DNA from: Aquimarina sp040786285
GTDB taxonomy: Bacteria; Bacteroidota; Bacteroidia; Flavobacteriales; Flavobacteriaceae
DNA: 64,000 nt
Assembly: GCF_040786285.1 (NCBI RefSeq)
Contig: NZ_JBFMKQ010000001.1
Coordinates: 1,674,001 to 1,738,000, forward strand
Direction: 5' to 3'
The translations under genes were made by a program, and so were the position numbers. Position 1 is the first letter of the stretch; every line of letters begins with the position of its first letter. Shown piece after piece: positions 42,724 through 52,082 of this stretch. The notes beneath the pieces were generated by a model, which saw only the letters and a list, made by a program, of their open reading frames with translations, had not been told where the DNA came from and searched no databases.

Positions 42724-44739
42724 CTATTCCCGTACAATAAACTCACTTCTTCTGTTTTCTTGATGTTCTTCTTCTGTACAAGGCACATCGTTTCCGCACT
42801 TATTAATCAATCGGCGCTCGCCATAGGCTTTACCTCGTATTCTTCGCCAATAAATATCTCCTTCTACGACTATATATTTTATGGTAGCTCGCATTCGTTT
42901 TACACTTAATCTTTTATTATACCAGTAACTGGATCTACTATCGGTGTGAGAGCGGACTTCAATTTTTAATTCGGGATATTTCTTTAGTGCAGAAATAACT
43001 TTTTGTAATTCAACCTCGTCTTTTGGGCTAATCGATGAATCATCTAATCCAAAATGAATAGACTCCATCTGTAATGTTTTTGATAGATCATCTCCTATAT
43101 TTACGGCTACCGATGTTAATAGTTTCTCTCCATCGCCTGAAGAGTTTAAAGGAATAGACAAATCATGTGAATATTCAAAAATGTCATCTGTATTAAATGT
43201 AATTTCTTTGGGTTGAAATTGATCTAAAGTGGTTTTTATCAAATATTCTGTATCACATTCTACGTCGAATTTATATACCCCAAGGCTATTAGATTTTGTT
43301 TCGGCGATTATATTCCCATTGGTATCAAATAACTTCAGATCAGCTTCGGCAAGACTATCGTTAGTTTCACTATGGTAGATAACACCTTCTATATATTGCT
43401 TACACGAAGTGATTAGTTCTTCGGTTTGTTTAAAGCTATAGATATCATCATTACCCTTACCACCTTTCCTATTGCTCGCAAAGTACCCAATTTTTGTTTC
43501 CTCGTTAAGTACGAAAGAAAAGTCATCTTTAGAGCTGTTTACAGGTTTTCCAACATTAAATGCAGCAGAAAAACCCGATTCTTCTGGGGTCGCTACAAAA
43601 ATGTCTAATCCGCCTAACCCTACATGTCCATCACTGGCAAAATAGAGTCTATTACTATCACTGATATAGGGAAAAGTTTCTCTTCCTTCAGTATTGATGT
43701 TATCTCCTAAATTTTTTGGCTTCCCATATTTCCCGCCACCCAATACATCTACAACAAACAAATCAGATTTTCCTAATGTGCCTGGCATATCACTGGCAAA
43801 GTAAAGTTGAGTACCATCTGCATTAAGAGATGGATGCGATACCGAATAATCATCACTACAAAAAGGTAATTCTTCTATATCAACCCATTTTCCTTCTTTA
43901 CGAGTCGCTTTATATATCTTTAGTAAAACCACTCCTTTTTTACTGGTTCCAAGCTTGTTGTTTGAATAGTTGTTTCTCGAAAAATATACCGTTTTCCCAT
44001 CTTTACTGAAACTGGTTGACGATTCATGAAATTTAGTATTTATTTTTCCTTTAAGTTTGATGGGGTCTTCTAAAGTCATTTGGTCATCTTTAATTTTAGA
44101 AGAAAACACATCTAAAAACGGCATTTTAGTCCAGCCATGTAATTTTGAATCTTTAGTCGTCTTAGATCTTGAAGAGGCGAAAACTATTTGATTGTTATGA
44201 TCAAAACTTGGCGCATATTCTGAGTTTTTTGAATTTATACTAAGCTTGAAAAGGTCATATTTACCAGATTGCATTTCAATAAAATCTAAATAATTTCTTT
44301 TATTTATAAATGATTTGGCTCGTTTGTCGTTTCCGGTAATGTTAAAGAATTCATCCATGATTTGATCCGCTTCTTTGTAGCGTTCAACACTTTTCAAACT
44401 TTGAGCATATCTAAACAAATACTCTGGATTAAGGTCTTCTGGGTATTCTTGGATTAATTTTTCATACCATTCTACAGCATCTTCAAGTTCACCGGTTAGG
44501 TAAAAAGAATCGGCTAGTTTTCGAAATAAATTTTGAGAAGAATACCCTTTTTTCGCAACATCCAAATAGATTGCTCTTGCATCGATATAAGCGAATGCCT
44601 TAAAACTTTCATCGGCTTTAGATAAACGTTTTTCTTGATCTTGAGCGTTAATAATTGAGGATAGGAGTACCAGCAGGTAGAAGAATATAAGCCTGTTTTT
44701 AGTACAAGTTAGTAAAGAAATGTTTAAGCAATTTTTCAA
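42724..44739 (-). CDS. OmpA-family protein with TPR, PD40 and carboxypeptidase-regulatory domains
   Basis: The 671-residue protein has a signal peptide (cleaved near INAQDQ, about 33), N-terminal TPR repeats (about 40-135), WD40-like PD40 beta-propeller motifs (NNQIVFASSRSKTT, GTQLYFASDMPGTLGKSDLFV, SNRLYFASDGHVGLGGLDIFV), a CarboxypepD_reg-like domain (about 450-530) and a C-terminal OmpA peptidoglycan-binding domain (about 560-671, with SHTDSRSSYWYNKRLSVKRM). The arrangement equals the PorE-like and gliding-associated OmpA proteins of Bacteroidota that link the envelope to T9SS. No PorP/SprF gene is adjacent, so the T9SS link is only possible. Confidence 0.9.
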   Translation of the reverse strand: MKNCLNISLLTCTKNRLIFFYLLVLLSSIINAQDQEKRLSKADESFKAFAYIDARAIYLDVAKKGYSSQNLFRKLADSFYLTGELEDAVEWYEKLIQEYPEDLNPEYLFRYAQSLKSVERYKEADQIMDEFFNITGNDKRAKSFINKRNYLDFIEMQSGKYDLFKLSINSKNSEYAPSFDHNNQIVFASSRSKTTKDSKLHGWTKMPFLDVFSSKIKDDQMTLEDPIKLKGKINTKFHESSTSFSKDGKTVYFSRNNYSNNKLGTSKKGVVLLKIYKATRKEGKWVDIEELPFCSDDYSVSHPSLNADGTQLYFASDMPGTLGKSDLFVVDVLGGGKYGKPKNLGDNINTEGRETFPYISDSNRLYFASDGHVGLGGLDIFVATPEESGFSAAFNVGKPVNSSKDDFSFVLNEETKIGYFASNRKGGKGNDDIYSFKQTEELITSCKQYIEGVIYHSETNDSLAEADLKLFDTNGNIIAETKSNSLGVYKFDVECDTEYLIKTTLDQFQPKEITFNTDDIFEYSHDLSIPLNSSGDGEKLLTSVAVNIGDDLSKTLQMESIHFGLDDSSISPKDEVELQKVISALKKYPELKIEVRSHTDSRSSYWYNKRLSVKRMRATIKYIVVEGDIYWRRIRGKAYGERRLINKCGNDVPCTEEEHQENRRSEFIVRE

Positions 44740-44937
44740 ATGATCCCAGTATTAATAATAAAAACTTGCTTTCACGGGGTTTTTGAAAACATACTGGAAT
44801 TAAATTTATAAAAAATCTAAACAAAAAGTTAATTTGTCAAGAAATAGTTACCAACCATTTTTTGGTGTAAAATGTTAACAAATTAAAAGGAATCAGATAA
44901 TCCTAGCTAGTTATTATTTTCTTGTCCAATATTCGTA

Positions 44938-44945
44938 TACCTTTG
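44938..44945 (+). promoter_or_regulatory. -7 box of era
   Basis: TACCTTTG at 44938-44945 followed by CACC matches TAnnTTTG and the common initiation context. It lies 16 bases before the ATG, so the mRNA leader would be very short. TTG at 44922 is closer (13 bases) than the usual 19-20. Confidence 0.55.
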
Positions 44946-44961
44946 CACCAAAATAAATTAA

Positions 44962-45843
44962 ATGACTCATAAAGCAGGCTTTGTAAATATTATTGGTAAT
45001 CCCAATGTGGGTAAATCTACCCTTATGAATGCTTTCATTGGAGAAAAGTTATCTATTATTACCTCTAAGGCGCAAACAACAAGACATCGAATACTGGGTA
45101 TTGTTAATGGGGATGATTTTCAGGTAATTTTATCAGACACTCCTGGGATTATTAAACCGGCATATGAACTTCAGGAATCTATGATGGGTTTTGTAAAATC
45201 TGCCTTCGAAGATGCAGATATATTAATTTATATGGTTGAGATTGGAGAAAAAGATCTTAAAGATGAAGCATTTTTTAATAAAATTACGTCTGCAAAAATC
45301 CCGGTGTTTTTATTACTTAATAAGATAGATCAATCCAATCAAGAACAATTAGAAGAACAAGTTCAATTTTGGGCCGAAAAAGTTCCTAATGCAGAAATTT
45401 ATCCTATATCTGCTCTTAAAAATTTTAATGTAAGAGAGGTGTTTGATCGTTTGGTAGAATTGTTACCAGTATCACCAGCTTTTTACCCTAAAGATCAATT
45501 AACAGACAAGCCAGAGCGATTTTTTGTAAATGAAGCCATCCGAGAAAAAATATTGGTTAATTATAAAAAAGAGATTCCGTATTCTGTAGAAGTAGAAACC
45601 GAAGAATTTGTCGAAGATGAAGACATCATCAGGATTCGGTCGGTGATTATGGTAGAACGAGATTCACAAAAAGGTATAATCATAGGGCATAAGGGATCTG
45701 CACTAAAAAAAGTGGGTATTGAAGCTCGTAAAGAGTTAGAAAAATTCTTTGGTAAACAGATCCATATAGAGCTCTATGTAAAAATCAATAAAAATTGGCG
45801 AAGTAATCAGGGGCAATTAAAACGTTTTGGGTATAATAAATAA
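44962..45843 (+). CDS. era: GTPase Era
   Basis: The 293-residue protein has all GTPase motifs: G1 GNPNVGKST (residues 11-19), G3 DTPG, G4 NKID and G5 SAL. The C-terminal KH domain includes GIIIGHKGSALKKVGIEARKEL. It matches the family length of about 300. Era assists assembly of the 30S ribosomal subunit by binding the 3' end of 16S rRNA. The gene is transcribed on its own from a very close promoter. Confidence 0.97.
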   Translation: MTHKAGFVNIIGNPNVGKSTLMNAFIGEKLSIITSKAQTTRHRILGIVNGDDFQVILSDTPGIIKPAYELQESMMGFVKSAFEDADILIYMVEIGEKDLKDEAFFNKITSAKIPVFLLLNKIDQSNQEQLEEQVQFWAEKVPNAEIYPISALKNFNVREVFDRLVELLPVSPAFYPKDQLTDKPERFFVNEAIREKILVNYKKEIPYSVEVETEEFVEDEDIIRIRSVIMVERDSQKGIIIGHKGSALKKVGIEARKELEKFFGKQIHIELYVKINKNWRSNQGQLKRFGYNK

Positions 45844-46221
45844 TTTGTATTAGGGGAAATCACCCCTTAAATAACGGCTTTTTTGTAATCCTTTACGCTC
45901 TTACTTTAGGGTTTTTGTGCTGCCTGTGGATTCAATTGGTATTTTAACGTTTTTTCTTTTTTTCAACTTGTTATTCAGGAGTTTATATATACTTTAGAAC
46001 CCTAATTTAAAAGGTTTTATATGGTATAAACACTACTTTCTCCACATATTTAATAACAATAAATTTATTTGATTTGATCAGGGATGAGTATGGGAACTTA
46101 GCCCTTATATCACATTGCCGTACCAAAGGTTAATGGATAGTATGATACTAAGATTCATCACACGAATTTCTTAGTCATGAATGGATTACAATTTTAAAAT
46201 TTTTAGCAAAAAACAACAACA
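45844..46221. other. Intergenic region before the T9SS repeat protein
   Basis: No gene is visible. AGGGG/CCCCT at 45852-45867 can form a small hairpin after era, followed by a T-run near 45889-45894, a possible weak terminator. TAGTATGATACTA at 46138-46150 is nearly palindromic. No convincing TAnnTTTG promoter was found for the gene at 46222. Confidence 0.4.
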
Positions 46222-48915
46222 ATGAAAAAACTAACAACCAACCCTGGATTTTTGCAAAAAACAATGGCTAAAATGGGAATAGCCTCTGTTTTTTGTATCT
46301 CGATTTTTCTCTTTTCTTCTTTTAACTTCATGGAAGAAAATAAAATAAACAAAGATTCTTTTGATAATTACCTCGAAGAAACACATGGTGAGTGCAGACT
46401 TACAGTAGACGCGGGTAATGATGTGTCTTCATGTAATAATGGAGATGTTACTTTAACCGCTAATGTTTCGGGAGCGGCAGAATGTTGCGTGCAGTATGAC
46501 ATTGTAAATACTAAGCATTGTAAAAACAACAAAAGATATGTTCTATGGCTTTCAGACGGAAGAAATAAAACAAAATATTATAGAGACGGCGGTTTATCAT
46601 GGATAGAGAACCCTGATGGAACCGCAACCCTAAAAGGTAAGGTCAAAAATATAAGAAATAGAAGAGATGTTTTATTTGTAGATGTTACCTATTCGGGAAA
46701 AACAACGGATACCCCTAACGGTAGTCCGAAAAATCATTGGTGTAACAATGAGAATTCTCAAGGATGGGTGTATTATACCAAAGTAAGCGGAACCATCAAA
46801 AAACGAAATGGTTCATGGTCTTTTAATATTTCAGAAAGAGGACCGGCTTTTCAATTAGGTAAAGGGGCAAATATTACTGAAAAAAATAGAAGAAGATTGG
46901 GCGCTTCTGGTTGGTTTAATACTACAGATAATAAATACAAAATTGGAGATTTCAATTTTAATCTTGGGTACTGTGAGGAAAAAACCAGCGAAGTTTCTTA
47001 TTTATGGTCTACAGGAGAAACAACTCAGACGATCACCGTTAGCGAACCTGGTACGTATACAGTAGAAGTGCAAGATTGTGAAAACTGCGTAGCTACAGAT
47101 GAAGTAAAAGTCGAAAAAATTAACCTGGAAGTTGATGCAGGAGAAGATCAAGAAGTATGTGAAGGAGATGAAATTACAATAACTGCAACTGTTTCTGGAG
47201 AATCAGAATGTACAGATTGTATTGCTTATGGTATAGAAAATACATATCGTTGTGAGAGAGATTTATACTATGTGTTGTGGTTAAAAGATGACCATAGAAA
47301 TAGAGTAAGACGATTTAGAAATGTAGACTTAGTGTGGCAAGAATTTGAAGACGGGACGGCAACTCTTAAAGGAACCGTTATAGAGAACAATAGCTCGCAA
47401 ACTACTTTAGAAGTAGATGTTACGTATTCCGGAAGAACAGTACAGACTCCACCCGGCAGTCCAAAAGATCATTTCTGTCATGAAGAAACTGCAGAAGGAT
47501 GGGTGTATTATACTGGTGTATCAGGAACACTCACCAAAACAGATGGTTCATGGTCTTTTGATATTTCTAGAATGGGGCCAGCTTTTCAATTAGGTAATGG
47601 AGCCAATATCACTGAAGATGAGGTGGGAAAATATGGAGCATCCGGATGGTTTAATACTACAGATAATAGGTATAAAAGAGGTGATTTTAATATTAATATT
47701 GGTGAATGTATTGATGTGGTAACTAGTAATGAAGTTACTTATTTATGGTCAACCGGAGAAACAACGCCAAGTATCACAGTATCACCACAAGAAAACACTA
47801 CGTATACGGTTACAGTAGAAGACTGCTCAGGTTGTACTGCTTCAGACTCTGTTGATGTAATCTTAAGTGATCCCCCACAGGTCGACGCCGGTGAGGATCA
47901 GGACATCTGTAAAGGAGAAGAAATAACGTTAGTGGCTACAGTAGATGGTCAAGGAGAGTGCGAAGAATGTGTAGAGTATGGTGTGGGTGATACCGACTAT
48001 TGTAGAGGTAGACATCACCAGTTTGTAGTATTTATCAATGATAAAGGCACTAGGTTATGGATGAGAAATGTAGATTTGGTATGGAAAGAAAATGCAGATG
48101 GAACAGCGACCTTAAAAGGTAATGTTTTCGAGTATAATTCTACGAATACAACTTTTGTAGTTGATGCTGTTTTTTCAGGAAGAACTGTTCTCCCTCCAGA
48201 AGGTAGTCCTAAAGCAAATTTATGCCAGGGAGCTGATTCTTCAGGTTGGGTGTATTATACAGAAATAAGCGGTACTGTTACCCAGGTTGATGGTTCATTA
48301 AGTTATGATATATCAAGAAGAGGAGAAGCTTTTCAGGTAGGTGCAGGAGCTAATATTTTCGAATATACAGCTAATGTATTTGGTGGATCAGGATGGTTTA
48401 ATCTAGAAGGTGACCCTACATCGTTTGGAGATTTTAACATCAATCTCGAATGTGTGAAATATGAACCAAAAGGAATAGAATATCTTTGGTCAACAGGAGA
48501 AACAACTCAGGCGATTAATGTAGCTCCAGAAGAAGATACAACATACGAAGTAACTATAACCGGTTGTACAGGTTGCGGAGAAGATACAGATATCATTAAT
48601 GTAACAGTTATTAATTGCCAAGGTCGATCTAAAACTGATGTTGCGATAGAGACAACTAAAGTCTATCCTACGCTATTAAGCCAGAGTAGTACGCTACATG
48701 TTGATCTTTATTTAAATGAAAATCAAGATGTCACTACAACGCTTTATGATCTTACAGGTAGAGTAATAGGTTCAACAACAAAAACATCTATAAATAACAA
48801 TGCTCAGATCAACATTGATCTTAATCAATATAAAGTGCATGATGGAATGTATGTTCTTAGAATTGTGGGTAATAATTGGGTTAAAACTGAAAGAATCGTA
48901 ATAAGTAATAAGTAG
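46222..48915 (+). CDS. T9SS cargo protein with three copies of a 250-residue unit
   Basis: The 897-residue protein has an N-terminal signal (hydrophobic residues about 19-33) and three repeats starting near residues 61, 304 and 554. Each unit starts with VDAGxDxxxC, then an ECxxC motif, a beta-rich block with DGTATLKG, SPKxHxC, GWVYYT, AFQLGxGANI and SGWFN...GDFNIN, and ends in a small Ig-like element with YLWSTGETTxxI(T/N)V and CxxC. A C-terminal sorting domain (about 815-897: YDLTGRVIGSTT ... DGMYVLRIVGNNWVKTERIVIS) marks it as a T9SS type A substrate. I do not recognise the central domain. Adhesion or binding is likely; no enzyme motif is visible. The paralogue at 49420 has the same unit. 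Confidence 0.85.
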   Translation: MKKLTTNPGFLQKTMAKMGIASVFCISIFLFSSFNFMEENKINKDSFDNYLEETHGECRLTVDAGNDVSSCNNGDVTLTANVSGAAECCVQYDIVNTKHCKNNKRYVLWLSDGRNKTKYYRDGGLSWIENPDGTATLKGKVKNIRNRRDVLFVDVTYSGKTTDTPNGSPKNHWCNNENSQGWVYYTKVSGTIKKRNGSWSFNISERGPAFQLGKGANITEKNRRRLGASGWFNTTDNKYKIGDFNFNLGYCEEKTSEVSYLWSTGETTQTITVSEPGTYTVEVQDCENCVATDEVKVEKINLEVDAGEDQEVCEGDEITITATVSGESECTDCIAYGIENTYRCERDLYYVLWLKDDHRNRVRRFRNVDLVWQEFEDGTATLKGTVIENNSSQTTLEVDVTYSGRTVQTPPGSPKDHFCHEETAEGWVYYTGVSGTLTKTDGSWSFDISRMGPAFQLGNGANITEDEVGKYGASGWFNTTDNRYKRGDFNINIGECIDVVTSNEVTYLWSTGETTPSITVSPQENTTYTVTVEDCSGCTASDSVDVILSDPPQVDAGEDQDICKGEEITLVATVDGQGECEECVEYGVGDTDYCRGRHHQFVVFINDKGTRLWMRNVDLVWKENADGTATLKGNVFEYNSTNTTFVVDAVFSGRTVLPPEGSPKANLCQGADSSGWVYYTEISGTVTQVDGSLSYDISRRGEAFQVGAGANIFEYTANVFGGSGWFNLEGDPTSFGDFNINLECVKYEPKGIEYLWSTGETTQAINVAPEEDTTYEVTITGCTGCGEDTDIINVTVINCQGRSKTDVAIETTKVYPTLLSQSSTLHVDLYLNENQDVTTTLYDLTGRVIGSTTKTSINNNAQINIDLNQYKVHDGMYVLRIVGNNWVKTERIVISNK

Positions 48916-49419
48916 TTACGATACTTAAATCTATAAATACTAAAAGCCTGTCGTAATGTTACGACAGGCTTTTAATTTATGATATCTCTTTGCTTTTTTA
49001 TAGAAGAAATCTATCATCTATAGAGGTGTAAATTACTCCAATTTAATTAACACTAAATAGAAGACGAAACTATTGTAAGAAAACGGTTTTTAGTGTAAGA
49101 CAAACATTTAAAAAATGCATTTCATGGATATTTTTTTGTTCTTCAACGTTTTTATTGTTGTTTGTTGTTGATCTTCAACGGTTAATACATATTTTAGCAG
49201 TCCAAAACTTAACCTAAACAACCTTAATATGTTATGAAAATACTTCTTCACACTTTATTAAATCATTAAGAAAAGGCTTTTTACTATTTTAAGTAGTGCG
49301 ATATCAGGTTTGTGCTTCGATATTCTACTATTAGCTAAAATAGTGTATTATAAAACTGCAAAACCTAAAATAAATTAATAAACAAATTCATTTTTTTGAA
49401 TTATTAAAACAACAGTCAA
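48916..49419. other. Intergenic region between the two T9SS repeat genes
   Basis: Apart from the terminator at 48942 I see no gene in these 504 bases. TCTTCAACG occurs twice about 31 bases apart (near 49140 and 49172), and CTATTAGCTAAAATAG near 49326 is a short inverted repeat. The length of the region suggests a separately regulated downstream gene. Confidence 0.4.
48942..48976 (+). terminator. Intrinsic terminator of the first T9SS repeat gene
   Basis: AAAAGCCTGTCGTAA (48942-48956) pairs perfectly over 15 bases with TTACGACAGGCTTTT (48959-48973) around a 2-base loop. The U-tract is within the stem end. It starts 26 bases after the stop codon. Confidence 0.9.
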
Positions 49420-51594
49420 ATGTTAAAAATTACACGTAAAATTAACGGATATAACCTAAAACCGATGACGAGTAATATCTCATCTACGTGTTTAGGCTAT
49501 GTGCTAATGGCCGTTTTTATTTTTGCTACTAGTTTTACTATGGTAGCTAATAAAAACACTGATGTTTCTGCAATAAACCAACCTAGTAGTGTTATTGATG
49601 ATACTAGTTGCATGTTGTCAGTAGATGCAGGTGATGATGTAGAATCTTGTGGTACTAACGAAGTAACACTTACTGCTACAGTATCCGGGCAATCAGAATG
49701 TAATGATTGTTTAGAATATGGTATAGAAAACACATATCGATGTGGTAAAGATTTTTATTATGTACTTTGGTTAAAAGACGATGCTAATAATATAGTAAGA
49801 AGATTTTCTAATGTAGATTTAAAGTGGGAAGAATTTGCTGATGGTACGGCTACATTAAAAGGAACGGTTGCAGATAATAATGATGCACAGATTGTTCTAG
49901 AAATAGATGTTACGTATACAGGAAGAACTGCAACTACACCACCCGATAGCCCTAAAGATCACTTTTGTAATACCGAAGACTCAAACGGATGGATTTATTA
50001 TACCGGTGTAACCGGAACTATTAGTCAAACAGATGGTTCTTGGTCATTCGATATTTCTAGAATGGGGCCTGCATTTCAATTAGGTAATGGAGCCAATGTT
50101 ACCGAGGATGAGGTGGGGAGATATGGTGCTTCAGGATGGTTTACTACTAATGATAGTGATTTTAAAAGAGGTGATTTTAATATCAATATTGGGCCATGTA
50201 TTACTTCCGAAACAAGTGAAGTTACCTACTTATGGTCAACAGGAGAAACAACACCTAGTATAACAGTATCTCCACAAGAAAACACTTCGTATACTGTTAC
50301 AGTAAAAGACTGTGAAGATTGTGAAGCCACAGATTCTGTAAATGTTATAATTAAAGATGGTCTTCAGGTAGATGCAGGAGAAGATCAGCAAATCTGTATA
50401 GGACAAGATGTAACATTAACAGCAACAGTAACGGGAGAAGGAGATTGCGAAGAGTGTGTTGAGTATGGTGTAGGTGATACAGACTATTGTAGAGGTAGAC
50501 AGCACCAGTTTGTAGTCTTTATCAACGATAATGGTACTAGGTTATGGATGAGAAATGAAAGTCTTGTATGGAAAGAAAATGCAGATGGAACAGCAACCTT
50601 AAAAGGTAATGTTTTCGAATATAATTCTACAAATACAACTTTTGAAGTAGATGCCGTTTTTTCAGGAAGAACCTCGGCACCTCCGGTAGGAAGCCCTAAA
50701 GCAAATATATGTCAAGCAGCAGATGCGACAGATTGGATATACTATACCGAAATAAGCGGTACAGTGGCCCAGGTTGGTGGTTCATTAAGCTATGATATAT
50801 CAAGAAGAGGAGAAGCTTTTCAAGTAGGAGCTGGAGCGAATATTTTCGAATATACTGCCAATGTATTTGGTGGGTCAGGATGGTTTAATTTAGAAGGAAA
50901 CCCTGATTCGTTTGGGGATTTCAATATTAATCTTGAATGTCTACAGTCTACGCCAAATGGAATAGAATATCTTTGGTCAACCGGAGAAACAACTCCGTCT
51001 ATTACGGTATCTCCAGAGGTAGATACTACATATTCTGTTACAGTAAATGGTTGTAATGATTGTGGAGAAGATACCGATGAAGTGGTAGTTTCTGTTTCAG
51101 ATGGTTTAGCACTTGATCTTGGACCTGATGAATCAGTTTGTATAGGAACAATATTAACTCTTACTTCTCCTATTGAAGCCGATTCATATCTATGGTCTAC
51201 AGGAGAAACGACCAGGTCTATCGAAATACTTGCCATAGAACCTACTACCTATACATTAGAAATTACTCAAGGTAATTGTACTGGTATGGATGATTTATTT
51301 GTTGATATTCGTTTCTGTGAGGGTAGAGGAGCTGTAGGTGTTTTTCCAACAGTTTTAAAATCATCAGATAACTTATCTTTAACGATGAATTCTGATAATG
51401 CTCAAGAAGTTAAGATATCAATCCATGATTTATCAGGGGTTGCTGTTGGACCTGTGATTGTTGAAAATATGCCAAAAGGCGCAAGTATTATAAACGTAAA
51501 TCTTGCTCAATTTTCAGAATTATCTTCAGGAATGTATGTGGTTATGATTGTGGGAGAAAATGAAAACATTGCGCGCAAAATAATTATAGAATAA
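49420..51594 (+). CDS. T9SS cargo protein with two copies of the 250-residue unit
   Basis: The 724-residue protein has a long N-terminus with a hydrophobic signal (about residues 25-44) and repeats starting near 66 and 316. Unit 1 is most like unit 2 of the upstream paralogue (EYGIENTYRC, YYVLWLKDD, VRRF-NVDL), and unit 2 is nearly identical to its unit 3 (EYGVGDTDYCRGR, HQFVVFIND, WKENADGTATLKGNVFEY). An extra Ig-like segment (LGPDESVCIGTILTLTS, YLWSTGETTRSIEI) precedes a T9SS sorting tail (MYVVMIVGENENIARKIIIE). The pair arose by duplication with gain or loss of one unit. Surface display or secretion by T9SS is expected. Confidence 0.85.
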   Translation: MLKITRKINGYNLKPMTSNISSTCLGYVLMAVFIFATSFTMVANKNTDVSAINQPSSVIDDTSCMLSVDAGDDVESCGTNEVTLTATVSGQSECNDCLEYGIENTYRCGKDFYYVLWLKDDANNIVRRFSNVDLKWEEFADGTATLKGTVADNNDAQIVLEIDVTYTGRTATTPPDSPKDHFCNTEDSNGWIYYTGVTGTISQTDGSWSFDISRMGPAFQLGNGANVTEDEVGRYGASGWFTTNDSDFKRGDFNINIGPCITSETSEVTYLWSTGETTPSITVSPQENTSYTVTVKDCEDCEATDSVNVIIKDGLQVDAGEDQQICIGQDVTLTATVTGEGDCEECVEYGVGDTDYCRGRQHQFVVFINDNGTRLWMRNESLVWKENADGTATLKGNVFEYNSTNTTFEVDAVFSGRTSAPPVGSPKANICQAADATDWIYYTEISGTVAQVGGSLSYDISRRGEAFQVGAGANIFEYTANVFGGSGWFNLEGNPDSFGDFNINLECLQSTPNGIEYLWSTGETTPSITVSPEVDTTYSVTVNGCNDCGEDTDEVVVSVSDGLALDLGPDESVCIGTILTLTSPIEADSYLWSTGETTRSIEILAIEPTTYTLEITQGNCTGMDDLFVDIRFCEGRGAVGVFPTVLKSSDNLSLTMNSDNAQEVKISIHDLSGVAVGPVIVENMPKGASIINVNLAQFSELSSGMYVVMIVGENENIARKIIIE

Positions 51595-51617
51595 TACTTT
51601 ATTCATAAAAGTTTTTT

Positions 51618-51655
51618 AAACCCCTGTCACCATATGGCAGGGTTTTTGTTTTTTT
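51618..51655 (+). terminator. Intrinsic terminator of the second T9SS repeat gene
   Basis: AAACCC(C)TGTC at 51618-51628 pairs with GGCAGGGTTT (51636-51645) with one bulged C and one G-U pair, followed by TTGTTTTTTT. Confidence 0.7.
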
Positions 51656-51726
51656 AAGTATCCAAGAATAGAACATTAGTTGTAATTTATTATACTTCTA
51701 ATCTTTTAAATCTATTAGAATAGTAA

Positions 51727-51837
51727 GGAGCTTTTGTTAGATATTGTTCTAGGATTTACAACAGCCCAACAGGAAATAACCTTGTAATTGTAACCCATGA
51801 AGTGTCAAATTCTGTGGCAATTTATGAGGTTAAATAA
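51727..51837 (+). pseudogene. Possible remnant: C-terminal end of a choice-of-anchor-I-like protein
   Basis: A frame without a start codon runs from a stop at 51724-51726 to a TAA at 51835-51837. Its last residues read NNLVIVTHEVSNSVAIYEVK, which resembles the end of choice-of-anchor I/LVIVxxEVSNxVxIY type secreted proteins. The frame is closed immediately upstream and there is no signal or start, so this would be a decayed fragment left by deletion. The family match is from memory and not verified. Confidence 0.4.
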
Positions 51838-51890
51838 CATCCATAAAAACTTTGTTGTTTTACAGTAACCAACTTAGACCAAATACTTGG

Positions 51891-51898
51891 TATCTTTG
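51891..51898 (+). promoter_or_regulatory. -7 box candidate for der
   Basis: TATCTTTG at 51891-51898 matches TAnnTTTG. No TTG lies 19-20 bases upstream. It would give a leader of about 180 bases to the der start at 52083. Confidence 0.4.
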
Positions 51899-52082
51899 AG
51901 TTAAGTAATTATTTCACTGACTGACTATCAATTATGAAAAGTTCCATAGGCCTGAAACATTGGCCTTTGGACTTTTTATTTTTTTAACCCACGCCGGTCC
52001 AATCAAAGCAAAACATTTCTACATTTATAGTAGTGCTGAAATAAAAAAGTCTAATTTTGCACAAAATTTAGAATACATCCCA

